From contig JASBTD010000035.1 of assembly GCA_030148605.1 (NCBI GenBank), positions 1-64,000 on the forward strand: DNA of 64,000 nucleotides. The letters are read 5' to 3'. Shown here piece after piece: positions 17,573-27,118 of this stretch (position 1 is the stretch's first letter; the number at the start of each line of letters is the position of its first letter). Source of the stretch: Erythrobacter sp. GTDB taxonomy: Bacteria; Pseudomonadota; Alphaproteobacteria; Sphingomonadales; Sphingomonadaceae. The translations under genes and the position numbers were made by a program. The notes beneath the pieces are model-generated. The model searched no databases. It was not told the origin of the DNA and saw only the letters and a program-made list of their open reading frames with translations.

Positions 17573-17603
17573 GCCAATCCCGCAAGGGAATTTGAGCTGA
17601 TCA

Positions 17604-17640
17604 AAAGGGCGTGCGAGGTAACTCGCGCGCCCTTTGCTTT
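17604..17640 (+). terminator. Intrinsic terminator after rpmB, possibly bidirectional
   Basis: Stem AAAGGGCGTGCGAG / CTCGCGCGCCCTTT with a 4-base loop and the tail TTTGCTTTT. It lies between convergent rpmB and the M23 peptidase gene; the complementary strand also gives a stem followed by T residues, so it may serve both. Confidence 0.85.
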
Positions 17641-17649
17641 TATGGCTGG

Positions 17650-18561
17650 TTAGGCATCAGGGTCTACGAACAGCAAGGGATCAAGCCGCGCATCATGCCA
17701 TTTCAGGCTCCAATGCAGATGCGGGCCGGTGGCGCGGCCGGACGCACCAACATTGCCGATATGCTGGCCCTGGCGCACGGCATCCCCTTCTTTCACCATC
17801 AGCCGCTCTGCGTGCAGGAAGGCACTGTTGAGCCCTTGCCCGTGGTCGATGATCAGCAGATTGCCTTCGAGCGAGAAATTGTCTGCCGCCAACACGACAA
17901 CCCCATCAGCGGGTGCAACAAAGGGCGTTCCCGCGCCGGGTGCAATATCGAGCCCTGAGTGATAGCTGCCCGGTTCGCCGCGATAGATGCGCTGCGAGCC
18001 AAAGCGGCCTGAGATGCGCCCTTGGACCGGCCAGATGAAGTCCTGTTGCCAGCCAGTCGCGCCCGTGGCCTTTTCGCGCGCGGCCTTGATCGCCAGCCAT
18101 TCAGGCTCGCGCTTTTTCCACCACGCTTCGCTGCTGCCACCGCTGCGCTTGGCTACATTGACATGTTCGATGTTCCACGCACGCGGCGCAATCTCAAGCT
18201 CATGTTCGACCACTTCACCGCCCGCGAATTCCGCCACCAAGGCCATCGAGCCGCCGGCGTCGCGATCAAACGCCGCGAAGAAATTGCCTGCCTCGTCCAC
18301 AGCCAGCTCGGTTTCTCCAAGCCTGATCGAATTGGCACCTTGAGGCGCGCGGCCCTTGATCCAGCCGCCCTGCGTCAGTTCGCCAGCAAAGGTGATTTCA
18401 TCGCGCGGCTGCGCACGAAACGGAGCGGCATTGTCATCAGCCAGGCTCGCCAGTGCAAGCACGGGTACAAGCGCGGGTGGCGGCGGGTCTTGTGCAGCCC
18501 GGTCGCATGCCGCGAGAAGCGGTAGCGGCAAGAGCGCCAGAACTGCGCTGCCGCGGATCAT
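17650..18561 (-). CDS. M23-family metallopeptidase (LytM-type), lipoprotein-like
   Basis: 303 residues. The N-terminus (LALLPLPLLAACDRAAQD) has a lipobox LAAC. The C-terminal LytM domain has SYHSGLDIAPGAGTPFVAPA, the core LIIDHGQGLNSAFLHA and the ligand motif GPHLHW. The first His/Asp pair (HSGLD) is intact, so it is probably an active peptidoglycan DD-endopeptidase. Overlaps the downstream end of the DUF2093 gene by 4 bases. Confidence 0.88.
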   Translation of the reverse strand: MIRGSAVLALLPLPLLAACDRAAQDPPPPALVPVLALASLADDNAAPFRAQPRDEITFAGELTQGGWIKGRAPQGANSIRLGETELAVDEAGNFFAAFDRDAGGSMALVAEFAGGEVVEHELEIAPRAWNIEHVNVAKRSGGSSEAWWKKREPEWLAIKAAREKATGATGWQQDFIWPVQGRISGRFGSQRIYRGEPGSYHSGLDIAPGAGTPFVAPADGVVVLAADNFSLEGNLLIIDHGQGLNSAFLHAERLMVKEGDAVRQGQHIGNVGASGRATGPHLHWSLKWHDARLDPLLFVDPDA

Positions 18562-18761
18562 ATTTCCCCGGTCAGCCGCTTGGTCGCGATTTCGCAGCTG
18601 GCATAGGCCTCTTGATGTTCAGCACTCCAATACCGCAGCTCTTCCAGCGCGATCGGTTCGCCGCTGATAGCGCAGCGCACGAATTTGCCGCCGCGCAACA
18701 CTTTAAATGCGCTCGGGCCGTAATAGAGCTTGGCCTCGCTATCACCGGATGACATCAACAT
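18558..18761 (-). CDS. DUF2093 protein
   Basis: 67 residues taking ATG 18761 (18755 is also possible). DUF2093 pattern KLYYGPSAFKVLRGGKFVRC ... GEPIALEELRYWSAEHQEAY. A small soluble alphaproteobacterial protein of unknown function. It lies 36 bp downstream of xseA and overlaps the peptidase gene, so the three probably form one transcript. Confidence 0.8.
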   Translation of the reverse strand: MLMSSGDSEAKLYYGPSAFKVLRGGKFVRCAISGEPIALEELRYWSAEHQEAYASCEIATKRLTGEI

Positions 18762-18797
18762 GGGGGACTCTTTAGCAAGCGAATGCCGAACCGACAA

Positions 18798-20267
18798 TTA
18801 ACCGAACAGGTCATCCTGTTTGGGCGATGCGGGCGGGGATCTGCGGGGTTTCTTCGGCTTTGGCGGAGGTGGCGCGGCGCCATCCCCCTGAATGACATCC
18901 AGCCGCCCGTCAGCAAATTGCAGCACCAGCGCAGTTTCCTTTGCGGCAAGCTCGCGACTGGTGAGGGCCTTGTCCTGCGCATCCCGCACGATTGCATAGC
19001 CGCGTTTCAACGGCTCTTCGGGGTGGAATTGCTGCGCCAACCGCGCCAGCGCAGTCAGGGCTTCCTGCTTCTGCGCCAGCGGGCGGCGCACGAGATCTGG
19101 TGTTAATCGAGCCCGGTCTAGCTGGCGCTGCGCGTCATTAGCGCTTCGCTTGAGCAAGGATGGCGAAAGCCGCGCGGAAACGCCGGTTAGCTTCTCTCGA
19201 CCCTGCCCCGCGCGATCCATCAAACCCCGCTTCAAGCGCTCGGACAGATCGTCTAGCCGCAGGGCATGCGGCTGGAACAGCGCATCCAGCCTGGGTATTC
19301 GCCGCACGCGCGCCTCAAGCCGCTCACGCCCCAGCTCGACCGGGCGCAGCACCGCCCGTTTCTGCCGGTTAGTGAGATCAGCCACTGTCGCCACCAGGTC
19401 TGCCCGCACCGGCACCGCCATTTCCGCCGCAGCGGTAGGTGTCGGCGCGCGCCGGTCTGCCGCATAGTCAGCCAGCGTGGTGTCGGTTTCATGCCCCACC
19501 GCGGAGATGACCGGAATCGGGCAGTCGGCAATGGCGCGAACGACCACTTCCTCATTGAAGCTCCACAGATCCTCGATCGAACCGCCCCCGCGCGCAACGA
19601 TCACCACATCGGGTCGCGGCACCGGGCCAGAGCCATCGAGTGCGGCGAATCCGCGCACCGCCTGCGCGACTTGCTCGGCTGCGCCCTGCCCTTGCACCAG
19701 CACCGGCCACACCAGCACATGGCTGGGGAAACGGTCCGCCAGCCGGTGCAGGATATCGCGGATGACTGAGCCGGTGGGTGACGTCACGACACCGATCACG
19801 CGCGGGAGATAGGGCAGCGCCTGCTTACGCTCGCGCGCGAACAACCCTTCCGCCTCGAGCTTGCGGCGCGTCTTCTCCAGCAGCGCAAGCAGCGCGCCTT
19901 CGCCAGCAATCTCCAGGCTGTCGATCACGATCTGGTATTTCGAGCGTCCGGGATAGGTGGTCAGCTTGCCAGACGCGATCACTTCGATCCCGTCTTCCGG
20001 CACAAAGGGCAGCCGCTGGGCATTGCCGCGCCACATCACTCCGTCGAGCACCGCTTTCTCGTCCTTCAGTGCAAGGTAGAGATGCCCCGAAGCGGCACGC
20101 TTCACGCCTGACAATTCACCGCGCAGCCGCACGAAGCCGAACCGATCCTCCACAGTGCGCTTGAGCAGCGCGGAAATCTCGGTGATCGAGAGCGGCTCGG
20201 CGTTGTCGCCTTGCCGCTCGCGCGCTACGAGATTTTGCGGGTCATCATCGGAGGAAGACGCGGCCAT
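18798..20267 (-). CDS. xseA: Exodeoxyribonuclease VII large subunit
   Basis: 489 residues from ATG 20267. XseA with XseB degrades single-stranded DNA in mismatch repair and damage tolerance. An N-terminal OB-fold ([21 protein letters not shown]) is followed by the catalytic region with [40 protein letters not shown] and [23 protein letters not shown] in sequence, and a C-terminal coiled coil ending in a Pro/Lys-rich tail. AAGGA 6 bp upstream of ATG 20267 supports this start over the one at 20336. The start codon overlaps that of purD on the other strand. Confidence 0.95.
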   Translation of the reverse strand: MAASSSDDDPQNLVARERQGDNAEPLSITEISALLKRTVEDRFGFVRLRGELSGVKRAASGHLYLALKDEKAVLDGVMWRGNAQRLPFVPEDGIEVIASGKLTTYPGRSKYQIVIDSLEIAGEGALLALLEKTRRKLEAEGLFARERKQALPYLPRVIGVVTSPTGSVIRDILHRLADRFPSHVLVWPVLVQGQGAAEQVAQAVRGFAALDGSGPVPRPDVVIVARGGGSIEDLWSFNEEVVVRAIADCPIPVISAVGHETDTTLADYAADRRAPTPTAAAEMAVPVRADLVATVADLTNRQKRAVLRPVELGRERLEARVRRIPRLDALFQPHALRLDDLSERLKRGLMDRAGQGREKLTGVSARLSPSLLKRSANDAQRQLDRARLTPDLVRRPLAQKQEALTALARLAQQFHPEEPLKRGYAIVRDAQDKALTSRELAAKETALVLQFADGRLDVIQGDGAAPPPPKPKKPRRSPPASPKQDDLFG

Positions 20268-21540
20268 GAATATCCTTTTGCTCGGCTCGGGCGGGCGCGA
20301 ACATGCGTTAGCCTGGAAGCTGGCGCAATCCCCCACATGCTCGAAACTCTACGCGGCCCCCGGCAGTCCGGGAATCGGTGAAGAGGCAGAATTGGTGAGC
20401 CTTGATGCGACCGACCACGGCGCGGTTTCGGACTTCTGCAGAGCGCAGGGCATCGGCCTGGTCGTGATCGGGCCGGAAGCCCCGCTTGTTGACGGGCTGG
20501 CCGACAGCCTGCGCGGCCATGGCATTCCCGTGTTCGGTCCGTCAAAGCTGGCCGCACAGCTCGAAGGCAGCAAGGGTTTCACCAAGGATCTGTGCGAGCG
20601 CGCCGGAATTCCGACGGCGGGCTATGTCCGCACGGCTACGCTTGATGACGCCAAGGCTGCGCTTGATCGCTTTGCCCCGCCCTATGTGCTGAAGGCTGAC
20701 GGGCTGGCGGCGGGCAAGGGCGTAGTGATTGCCGAGGGCCGCGCCGAGGCAGAAACTGCACTAGCCGACATGTTCGGCGGGCAGTTCGGCGAAGCGGGCG
20801 CGGAAGTGGTGATCGAGGAATTCATGGTGGGCGAGGAAGCGAGCTTCTTCGCGCTGACCGATGGCACTTCCATCATCCCCTTCGGCACGGCTCAGGATCA
20901 CAAGCGCGTGGGCGACGGCGACACTGGGCCCAACACCGGCGGCATGGGTGCCTATTCACCTGCGCCGGTGCTGACCGATGAACTGCAGGCGCAAGTCATG
21001 CGCGAAATCATCGAGCCGACCGTCCGCACCATGGCGGCTGAAGGCACGCCCTATTCAGGTGTGCTCTATGCCGGATTGATGCTGACCGAAGCCGGGCCGA
21101 AGCTGATCGAATATAATTGCCGGTTTGGCGATCCCGAATGCCAGGTGCTGATGATGCGACTGCAAAGCGATCTGGCCGCGATCATGCTGGCCTGCGCCAA
21201 TGGATCGCTCGAAGACGTTTCAGACGAGTTTTCGGCTGACACCGCGCTGACCGTGGTGATGGCCGCCAAGGGTTATCCCGGTACGCCGGAAAAAGGCGGC
21301 GCGATTTCCTTGCAGGATGCCGAAGCGCAAGGTGCCAAGGTCTTCCATGCAGGCACGGCCATGAAGGACGGCCAGCTGGTCGCCAACGGCGGGCGCGTGC
21401 TCAATGTCACCGCTACCGGCAGCAATGTAACCGAAGCGCAGAAGGCCGCTTATGCCGCAGTCGATGCGATCGATTTTCCAAGCGGATTTTGCCGCCGCGA
21501 TATCGGATATCGCGAAGTAGCGCGCGAGGCCGGAAATTGA
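20266..21540 (+). CDS. purD: Phosphoribosylamine-glycine ligase (GARS)
   Basis: 424 residues from ATG 20266 ([19 protein letters not shown]), with GGAGGA 9 bases upstream. Step two of purine synthesis: joins 5-phosphoribosylamine to glycine using ATP. The ATP-grasp domain is complete ([43 protein letters not shown]). The first A of ATG lies inside the xseA initiation codon on the opposite strand. Confidence 0.97.
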   Translation: MNILLLGSGGREHALAWKLAQSPTCSKLYAAPGSPGIGEEAELVSLDATDHGAVSDFCRAQGIGLVVIGPEAPLVDGLADSLRGHGIPVFGPSKLAAQLEGSKGFTKDLCERAGIPTAGYVRTATLDDAKAALDRFAPPYVLKADGLAAGKGVVIAEGRAEAETALADMFGGQFGEAGAEVVIEEFMVGEEASFFALTDGTSIIPFGTAQDHKRVGDGDTGPNTGGMGAYSPAPVLTDELQAQVMREIIEPTVRTMAAEGTPYSGVLYAGLMLTEAGPKLIEYNCRFGDPECQVLMMRLQSDLAAIMLACANGSLEDVSDEFSADTALTVVMAAKGYPGTPEKGGAISLQDAEAQGAKVFHAGTAMKDGQLVANGGRVLNVTATGSNVTEAQKAAYAAVDAIDFPSGFCRRDIGYREVAREAGN

Positions 21541-21607
21541 TCGAAATCATGGATCGCTGCGGCGCATTGCGGTTTGATCGACAAGCATTCGCTGGGAGGG
21601 AAATGCC

Positions 21608-21991
21608 ATGAAGACTGTCTTGTTCGCTGCCTTGGCTGCGGTTTCCTTGAGTGGTTGCGCATACTCGGCATCGGAAGGCGGCGCGCCCAGTCAATCGGCA
21701 CCTGCGGCAATGAGTGAAGGCGAACACCATAGGCTCGCCTTCGTACAAGCCGCTTGCGGCGGGTGCCACGCGGTCGAGGCGCCGGGCCTGTCGCCCAATC
21801 CGGCCTCCCCGCCCTTTGCCGACATTGCCAATCGCGATGGGCTGACCAAGGCGACGCTTCTCAACTGGCTGACCGATGCGCACAACTATCCCGAAGTGAT
21901 GGATTTCGATCTCGATCCTCCGCAAGTGGAGGAAATCGCCGATTATATCCTGACCCTGCGCAGCGAGGATTATCGCCAACTGCCTGATTAA
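21608..21991 (+). CDS. Cytochrome c lipoprotein
   Basis: 127 residues. A lipoprotein signal with lipobox LSGC (C17) and one haem attachment site CGGCH at 50-54. A Met in PEVMDFDL (near 95) is a plausible sixth haem ligand. A class I c-type cytochrome anchored to a membrane on the periplasmic side; it could carry electrons to a terminal oxidase. GGGAGG upstream is a good ribosome-binding site. Confidence 0.85.
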   Translation: MKTVLFAALAAVSLSGCAYSASEGGAPSQSAPAAMSEGEHHRLAFVQAACGGCHAVEAPGLSPNPASPPFADIANRDGLTKATLLNWLTDAHNYPEVMDFDLDPPQVEEIADYILTLRSEDYRQLPD

Positions 21992-22066
21992 CCCCTTCGC
22001 AATTGCATGCTGCTTATCCGTCATGATATAGCGGCACGCGGGTCGCATCGAGAAAAGGGGGTCTCG

Positions 22067-22888
22067 GTGCCTTACAAACACGCTCACTATTTCGTCGGCG
22101 CGGTCCTGCTCGTCATATTTGGCGGCTTCTGGGCGAGCTATTTCTCCGTGGTTGGCGGCCCGATGCCGCTCGCATTCCATGTCCACGCGGTCACATCAAT
22201 GGTTTGGCTGATGCTGCTGATCGTGCAGCACATGTCGATCCATCGCCGCGCCAATGCGCTGCACAAGCAGATGGGGCTTGCCAGCTTTGTGCTTTTCCCG
22301 CTGCTGATGCTCGGCTTCGTGATGATCATCAACGTGACAGCTGATCGCTATGTCGCGCAGGAAAGCGAATTCGTAATGTATCTCGGCCCGGCATTCGGCG
22401 GAGCGCTGACGATCGCTCTGGTCGCCTATTGCACGCTGTTCTACCTCGCGCTCAAGCATCGCCGGAATGTGAAGCTGCATGCGGGCTATATGCTGGCGAC
22501 ACCCATGATCCTGTTTGAATCGCCGTTCGGCCGGCTGATGGACCAGTATATCCCGTGGCTGAACGTGATCCGGACTGAAGGGCCGCATGAAGTACTAAGC
22601 TCGATCGCGTTCAGCGATGTACTGATGATTGCCTTTGCGATGGCGCTCTATTTCATGGACCGTAAACACGGTGCGCCGTGGCTCGTCGCCACCGGTTTCA
22701 TGGCCTTTCAAGCGGTCTTCGTATGGTTCGCTCCGCAGATACCCGGGCTCGGGTCTGCATTCGGTGCCTATGCGACAATCCCGCACAGCGTGACCATCCT
22801 TCTGGGAGTGATAGCGGGTGCGGCAGCGGGATGGCTTGGATGGCGCGCAGGTGGTGCGCCGGCACGACCCACCGCAGCGCCCGCCTAA
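22067..22888 (+). CDS. Multi-pass membrane protein, unknown function
   Basis: 273 residues from GTG 22067, chosen because AAAAGGGGG lies just upstream and the extension to 22007 lacks a signal. About seven membrane segments. His-rich positions (HAHYF near the start, FHVHAVTSMVW, QHMSIHRR, KLHAGYM) could bind haem or metal. It follows the cytochrome c gene and may work with it, but I cannot name the family. Confidence 0.65.
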   Translation: MPYKHAHYFVGAVLLVIFGGFWASYFSVVGGPMPLAFHVHAVTSMVWLMLLIVQHMSIHRRANALHKQMGLASFVLFPLLMLGFVMIINVTADRYVAQESEFVMYLGPAFGGALTIALVAYCTLFYLALKHRRNVKLHAGYMLATPMILFESPFGRLMDQYIPWLNVIRTEGPHEVLSSIAFSDVLMIAFAMALYFMDRKHGAPWLVATGFMAFQAVFVWFAPQIPGLGSAFGAYATIPHSVTILLGVIAGAAAGWLGWRAGGAPARPTAAPA

Positions 22889-22894
22889 CGCTGC

Positions 22895-23890
22895 CTAGCC
22901 GAGCTTGTCTGCGACCAGCGCCTTCAAGTCAGCCTCTGGGCGCGGGCCGTAATGGCTGATTACTTCGGCTGCCGTAATCGCACCGCGTTTCAGGCAATTC
23001 GCCAGTGGCTCGCCCTTGGCATAGCCTGAAAGGAAGCCTGCGGCGAACTGGTCACCGGCGCCCGTCGTGTCGACCACCTTGCTGACCGGCTCGGCTTGCA
23101 CTTCAGCCCTTTCGCCATGCGCGATGGCGATCGCGCCTTTCTCGCTGCGGGTCGCAACCAGAACCGGCACTTTCGGCGCTACCGCGGCCACGCCCGCTTC
23201 GAAATCGTCAAGCCCGGTCAGCGTAGCCAGCTCGTGCTCGTTAACGAACAGGATATCGATCACGCCATCATCGAGCATCTGGCGGAAATCGCCTCCATGA
23301 CGCTCGATCACAAAGCTTTCGCTGGCAGTGAAGGCAATCTTGCGTCCGGCACTGCGGGCGACCTCGATTGCGCGGCGCATGGCACGGCGCGGCTCTTCGG
23401 GATCCCACAGATAGCCTTCGAGATAGAGGATTGCGCCCGATGCGATCAGTTCTTCATCCAGCGCGTCAGCAGGCAGGAACTGCCCCGCACCAAGGAAGGT
23501 GTTCATCGTGCGCTCGCCATCAGGCGTAACAAAGATCAGCACGCGCCCCGTCGCCGGTTCGCCATCGCGCGCGGGCGTATCGAAATCGATCCCCGTCGCG
23601 CGCATGTCATGCCGGAAAACCTTGCCCAGCTGATCATCAGCAACCTGGCCGATAAAGGCGCATTGCAAGCCCAAGGTAGAAAGACCCGCCAGCGTGTTTG
23701 CCGCTGATCCGCCGGAGATCTCGCGCGCCGGGGGCATGGCAGAATAAAGCTCGTCAGCCCGCGTTTCGTCAATCAAGGTCATACCGCCGCGATTGAGCTG
23801 CAGTTCCTCGATCAGTTCCTCTTCGCAGGAAGCAATCACATCCACCACGGCATTGCCAATGGCGATCACGTCATAACGGGGTTCAGTCAC
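22895..23890 (-). CDS. Adenosine kinase-like PfkB-family sugar/nucleoside kinase
   Basis: 331 residues. PfkB signatures: GGSAANTLAGLSTLG near the start and DTTGAGDQFAAGFLSGYA near the end, with the catalytic Asp in GAGD. MTLIDETRA and the length fit the bacterial adenosine kinase group, which makes AMP from adenosine. Ribokinase-type substrates remain possible. Confidence 0.85.
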   Translation of the reverse strand: MTEPRYDVIAIGNAVVDVIASCEEELIEELQLNRGGMTLIDETRADELYSAMPPAREISGGSAANTLAGLSTLGLQCAFIGQVADDQLGKVFRHDMRATGIDFDTPARDGEPATGRVLIFVTPDGERTMNTFLGAGQFLPADALDEELIASGAILYLEGYLWDPEEPRRAMRRAIEVARSAGRKIAFTASESFVIERHGGDFRQMLDDGVIDILFVNEHELATLTGLDDFEAGVAAVAPKVPVLVATRSEKGAIAIAHGERAEVQAEPVSKVVDTTGAGDQFAAGFLSGYAKGEPLANCLKRGAITAAEVISHYGPRPEADLKALVADKLG

Positions 23891-24030
23891 ACAAAATCCT
23901 GAAAGCAGTGAGAAGATAAGGTCTGGGGCCGCCTAGCGTGCTGCAGCGCGCAGGCCAAGAACGGAATGTCGCAAAGAGTTCGTGCGGCGCGTTGACTTGT
24001 CGGCTGATCGCAGGGAAATGCTTGCGTCTG

Positions 24031-24732
24031 ATGAGCGCTGTTCTGAAATCGCTGGGCCTGGCAATCGGGCAATTGCATGACCGCGCGGTCATGCGGGTGT
24101 TGCTAAAGACTGTCGCAATCACGATCGGGATCTTTATTCTTGCCGCCGGAATGCTGTGGTGGGCGCTCGATGCCTTTATCGAAGGCTGGATCATCGCGAC
24201 TTTGCCGCAGGACTACAGCAATTCGATTGCCGGATTGATTGCGGTTATCGCGGCGCTTGTCGGCGGCTGGCTGCTGTTTCGCGTCGTCGCGCTTGCGGTG
24301 CTGCAGTTTTTCGCGGACGAAATCGTGACTGCGGTCGAACAATGCCACTACCCCGAATGCGCCGCGACCGCGCGGCAGCTGCCTTTTCGCGAAGACCTGG
24401 CCAACAGTGTGCGCGGCGCGGGCCGGGCGCTGCTGTGGAATGCGCTCGCGCTGCCGGTTGCACTGGTGCTATTCTTCACCGCGATCGGGCCAGCGGTGGT
24501 GTTTCTGGCTGTGAATGCTGTCCTGTTGGGGCGCGAACTCACGGATATGGGATGGTTCCGGCATCGCCCGACACCGGAAGCACAATCGCCTGTTGGCAAG
24601 TTTGACCGCCTGTTACTGGGTGGTGCCATTGCCGGATTGATGGCAGTCCCCTTGCTCAACCTGCTGGCCCCGATCATCGGCGCGGCCGCAGGAACCCATC
24701 TGGTGCAAATTGCACGAAATAAGTCGCCATAA
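24031..24732 (+). CDS. EI24/CysZ-like membrane protein
   Basis: 233 residues starting at ATG 24031 (MSAVLKSLGLAIGQLHD); the open frame extends to 23938 but that part is not membrane-like. Four to six hydrophobic segments and the family signature FFADEIVTAVEQCHYP, VFLAVNAVLLGRELTDMGWFRHR match the EI24 (etoposide-induced 2.4/CysZ) family. CysZ members transport sulphate; most alphaproteobacterial members are uncharacterised. Confidence 0.82.
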   Translation: MSAVLKSLGLAIGQLHDRAVMRVLLKTVAITIGIFILAAGMLWWALDAFIEGWIIATLPQDYSNSIAGLIAVIAALVGGWLLFRVVALAVLQFFADEIVTAVEQCHYPECAATARQLPFREDLANSVRGAGRALLWNALALPVALVLFFTAIGPAVVFLAVNAVLLGRELTDMGWFRHRPTPEAQSPVGKFDRLLLGGAIAGLMAVPLLNLLAPIIGAAAGTHLVQIARNKSP

Positions 24733-24742
24733 AGGTCAAGAC

Positions 24743-25195
24743 ATGCGTTCCTTGAGACAATTTGCCGCCGCAATTGCCCCTTTGCCCATGCTGGCCGCCT
24801 GCGTTTCTGCGGGCAGCCCGCCGCCGATTATCCAGGATCGCCCGGCACCGCGTAGCGCGCCGCCACAAGCGACGCCGGTTCCGCCCAGCATTCCCGCCCC
24901 GGTGCATTCATCGGGCTTTGTCGCGCCGCAGATCATGCGCGCACCCGGGCTGGAGAACGTGATTGGCGCCGCTGCAACACAGCTTCAGCGCCGCTTCGGA
25001 ACACCGGCCCTCGATGTGCAGGAAGGCGACGCGCGCAAGCTGCAGTTCACCGGCGAACCCTGCGTGCTCGACATATTCCTCTACCCGCTGCGCCCGGGGG
25101 CAGAGCCAGTGGCCACTCACGTCGAGGCACGGCGCGCCAGCGACGGGCGCGATGTCGACCGCGCGGCCTGTGTCAGGGCGCTTGGCGGCCCCTGA
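24743..25195 (+). CDS. Putative lipoprotein, 150 aa
   Basis: Starts at ATG 24743. Signal peptide with lipobox MLAAC, then a Pro/Ala-rich linker (about 22-60) and a small globular domain (GLENVIGAAATQLQRRFGTP ... GEPCVLDIFLYPLRPGAEPVATHVEARR). Two Cys in the domain may form a disulphide. It is 10 bp downstream of the EI24-like gene, so the two are likely co-transcribed. Family not recognised. Confidence 0.65.
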   Translation: MRSLRQFAAAIAPLPMLAACVSAGSPPPIIQDRPAPRSAPPQATPVPPSIPAPVHSSGFVAPQIMRAPGLENVIGAAATQLQRRFGTPALDVQEGDARKLQFTGEPCVLDIFLYPLRPGAEPVATHVEARRASDGRDVDRAACVRALGGP

Positions 25196-25278
25196 TCACC
25201 TATTCGGCGCGGTAGTAACTCCGTCTTAAGCCTGTTGTGCGATAGGAATCCTCAAGGAAATCAGAGGATCCCAGCATT

Positions 25279-26220
25279 ATGAGCATCCAGTTCGCCGATC
25301 TGTCGCGCCGCGTGGCCGAAGACGGGATAGTTACAGCCGAGGAAATCCTGTCACTGCGCCAGCTGGGCTGGGGAGATGGCAAGATCTATCGCGACGAAGC
25401 CGAAGCCATCTTCGAGATCAACAACACGCTCAAGGAAGCAACACCCGAATGGGTCGATTTCTTTGTCGAAGCGATCAGCGAATTCGTGCTGAATGGCACC
25501 GAACCGCGCAATATGTGCGACGATGAGGAAGCGCGTTGGCTGATCAGCTGCCTTGATCATGACGGCAAGCTGGAAAGCATGGCTGAACTCGAACTGCTCG
25601 TGCGAGTGATCGAGAAAGCGCTCAATGTGCCTGAGTTCCTCAAATCATATGTCCTGCGCCAGATCGAGCAGGAAGTGATGACCGGCGTGGGCCCGACGCG
25701 CTGCGGCGGCGAGCTGTCCGCAACGCATATCAGCGCCGCTGAATGCCGCCTGCTGCGCCGCGTGATCTTTGCCAGCGGCGGCTATGGCCCGGCTGCGGTC
25801 AGCCGGTTTGACGCTGAACTGCTGTTCCGCTTGAAGGATGCGACGCTGCAGGACGAAAATTCGCCGCTGTGGGACGATCTCTTCGTCGATGGTGTCGCGA
25901 ATTACCTCAAGGGCTTCCAGCTCAAGAACGCGCAGCTCGATCACAGCCGCGTGAAGGAGCTTGAGTCATTCATCGCTGACAATGAAGTGCGCGTGGGCCG
26001 CTTCATGGGCGCGATGGCGCGCGAACTGCCGCAGGTGCGCAACCACTTCGGCAAGATTTTCGGCAGGAACACCAAGGGCCAAAGCTATACTGAAGCCGCC
26101 GCAGCCGGAAACCTGGTCGATGATTTCGAGCAGGAATGGCTGGAGAAGATGATTGACGCCGATGGCGACGTCGATGATCTGGAGCGCGCGCTGCTGTCAC
26201 GGATCATCGAAGAGGGCTGA
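25279..26220 (+). CDS. TerB-like / EF-hand-like helical repeat protein
   Basis: 313 residues, soluble and acidic. Several repeated helical units each contain a Gly- or Asp-rich turn: DGIVTAEEILSLRQL, RDEAEAIFEINNTL, LDHDGKLESMAELELLVRVI, SRFDAELLFRLKDAT and DADGDVDDLERALLSRI. DHDGK and DADGD look like EF-hand calcium loops, and the overall layout recalls TerB (tellurite-resistance) helical domains. Binding partner and metal are not known. Convergent with sufA. Confidence 0.6.
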   Translation: MSIQFADLSRRVAEDGIVTAEEILSLRQLGWGDGKIYRDEAEAIFEINNTLKEATPEWVDFFVEAISEFVLNGTEPRNMCDDEEARWLISCLDHDGKLESMAELELLVRVIEKALNVPEFLKSYVLRQIEQEVMTGVGPTRCGGELSATHISAAECRLLRRVIFASGGYGPAAVSRFDAELLFRLKDATLQDENSPLWDDLFVDGVANYLKGFQLKNAQLDHSRVKELESFIADNEVRVGRFMGAMARELPQVRNHFGKIFGRNTKGQSYTEAAAAGNLVDDFEQEWLEKMIDADGDVDDLERALLSRIIEEG

Positions 26221-26249
26221 GGGAGCTATCCAGCCGAAAATGGCGCAAA

Positions 26250-26606
26250 TCAGACCATAAAGCTTTCGCCACAGCCACATGCCCCCTTGGCATTCGGGTT
26301 TTCGAACACGAAACCGGCAGTGAAATCGTCTTCGCGCCAGTCCATGGTCGATCCGACCAGATAGAGCACGCTGGCGCCGTCAATGTAGAAAACTCCGCCA
26401 GGGGTTTCGATCTTTTCGTCGAATGCCACCTCTTCAGTGACATAATCGACCGAGTAGGCAAGGCCCGAGCACCCGCGCCGCGGGGTCGACAGTTTGACTC
26501 CGATTGCGCCATCGGGTGCCTTGCTCATCAGCTCGGCCACGCGCGCTTCAGCGGCGGGCGTGAGTGTAACAGCGGCAGGGATTTGGCGGGTTTTGGTATC
26601 AGTCAT
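26250..26606 (-). CDS. sufA: A-type iron-sulfur carrier (SufA/HesB)
   Basis: 118 residues with the three conserved cluster-binding cysteines C46 (GCSGLAYSVDY), C110 and C112 (ACGCGESF). Carries [2Fe-2S] or [4Fe-4S] clusters from the SufBCD scaffold to apoproteins. Last gene of the suf operon, adjoining sufT without a gap. A second A-type protein is encoded at 53721. Confidence 0.92.
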   Translation of the reverse strand: MTDTKTRQIPAAVTLTPAAEARVAELMSKAPDGAIGVKLSTPRRGCSGLAYSVDYVTEEVAFDEKIETPGGVFYIDGASVLYLVGSTMDWREDDFTAGFVFENPNAKGACGCGESFMV

Positions 26607-27115
26607 CAGAGCATCCCCAATTCGAGACGGGCTTCATCGCTCATCTTGTCCGGGCCCCAGGGCGGGTCCCACACCAACGCGACTTCCGCATCGCGAATGC
26701 CGGGCACACTGGCCGCGCGCAGCTCGACTTCGCCCGGCATGCTTTCCGCCACCGGGCAATGCGGCGTGGTGAGCGTCATGGTGACAAGCGCATCGGCATC
26801 GGCTGTGATCTCCACCCCGTAAATCAGGCCAAGGTCATAGATATTGACCGGGATTTCCGGGTCATAAATCTCTTTCAGAGCTGCGATCACGGCATCGTGC
26901 AGCTCGCCGCCAGGCTCGCCCGGTACGACATTCTCCGGCTTCCTGGCAAGGAAGCCTTCGAGATAGTCACGCTTGCGTTCGAGCGTCTCACGCGGAGTCT
27001 CAGCGTCGGGATCGACTGCGTCCTCAACCCGCGCACGCGGTGGTTTCACCACGTCTTCAGCGGGTGAAGGCGCTGCAACAAATTCCTTATCCTCGGATGG
27101 TTTGTTCATATCCAT
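26606..27115 (-). CDS. sufT: SUF assembly protein SufT (DUF59/MIP18 family)
   Basis: 169 residues. The C-terminal 100 residues are a DUF59 domain: VIAALKEIYDPEIPVNIYDLGLI, VTMTLTTPHCPVAESMPGEV and VALVWDPPWGPDKMSDEARLELGML. The Cys in PHCP is the conserved functional residue. The first 60 residues are a charged extension. SufT helps mature iron-sulfur proteins, mainly under high demand. Starts 3 bp after the sufS stop. Confidence 0.92.
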   Translation of the reverse strand: MDMNKPSEDKEFVAAPSPAEDVVKPPRARVEDAVDPDAETPRETLERKRDYLEGFLARKPENVVPGEPGGELHDAVIAALKEIYDPEIPVNIYDLGLIYGVEITADADALVTMTLTTPHCPVAESMPGEVELRAASVPGIRDAEVALVWDPPWGPDKMSDEARLELGML

Positions 27116-27118
27116 TTC

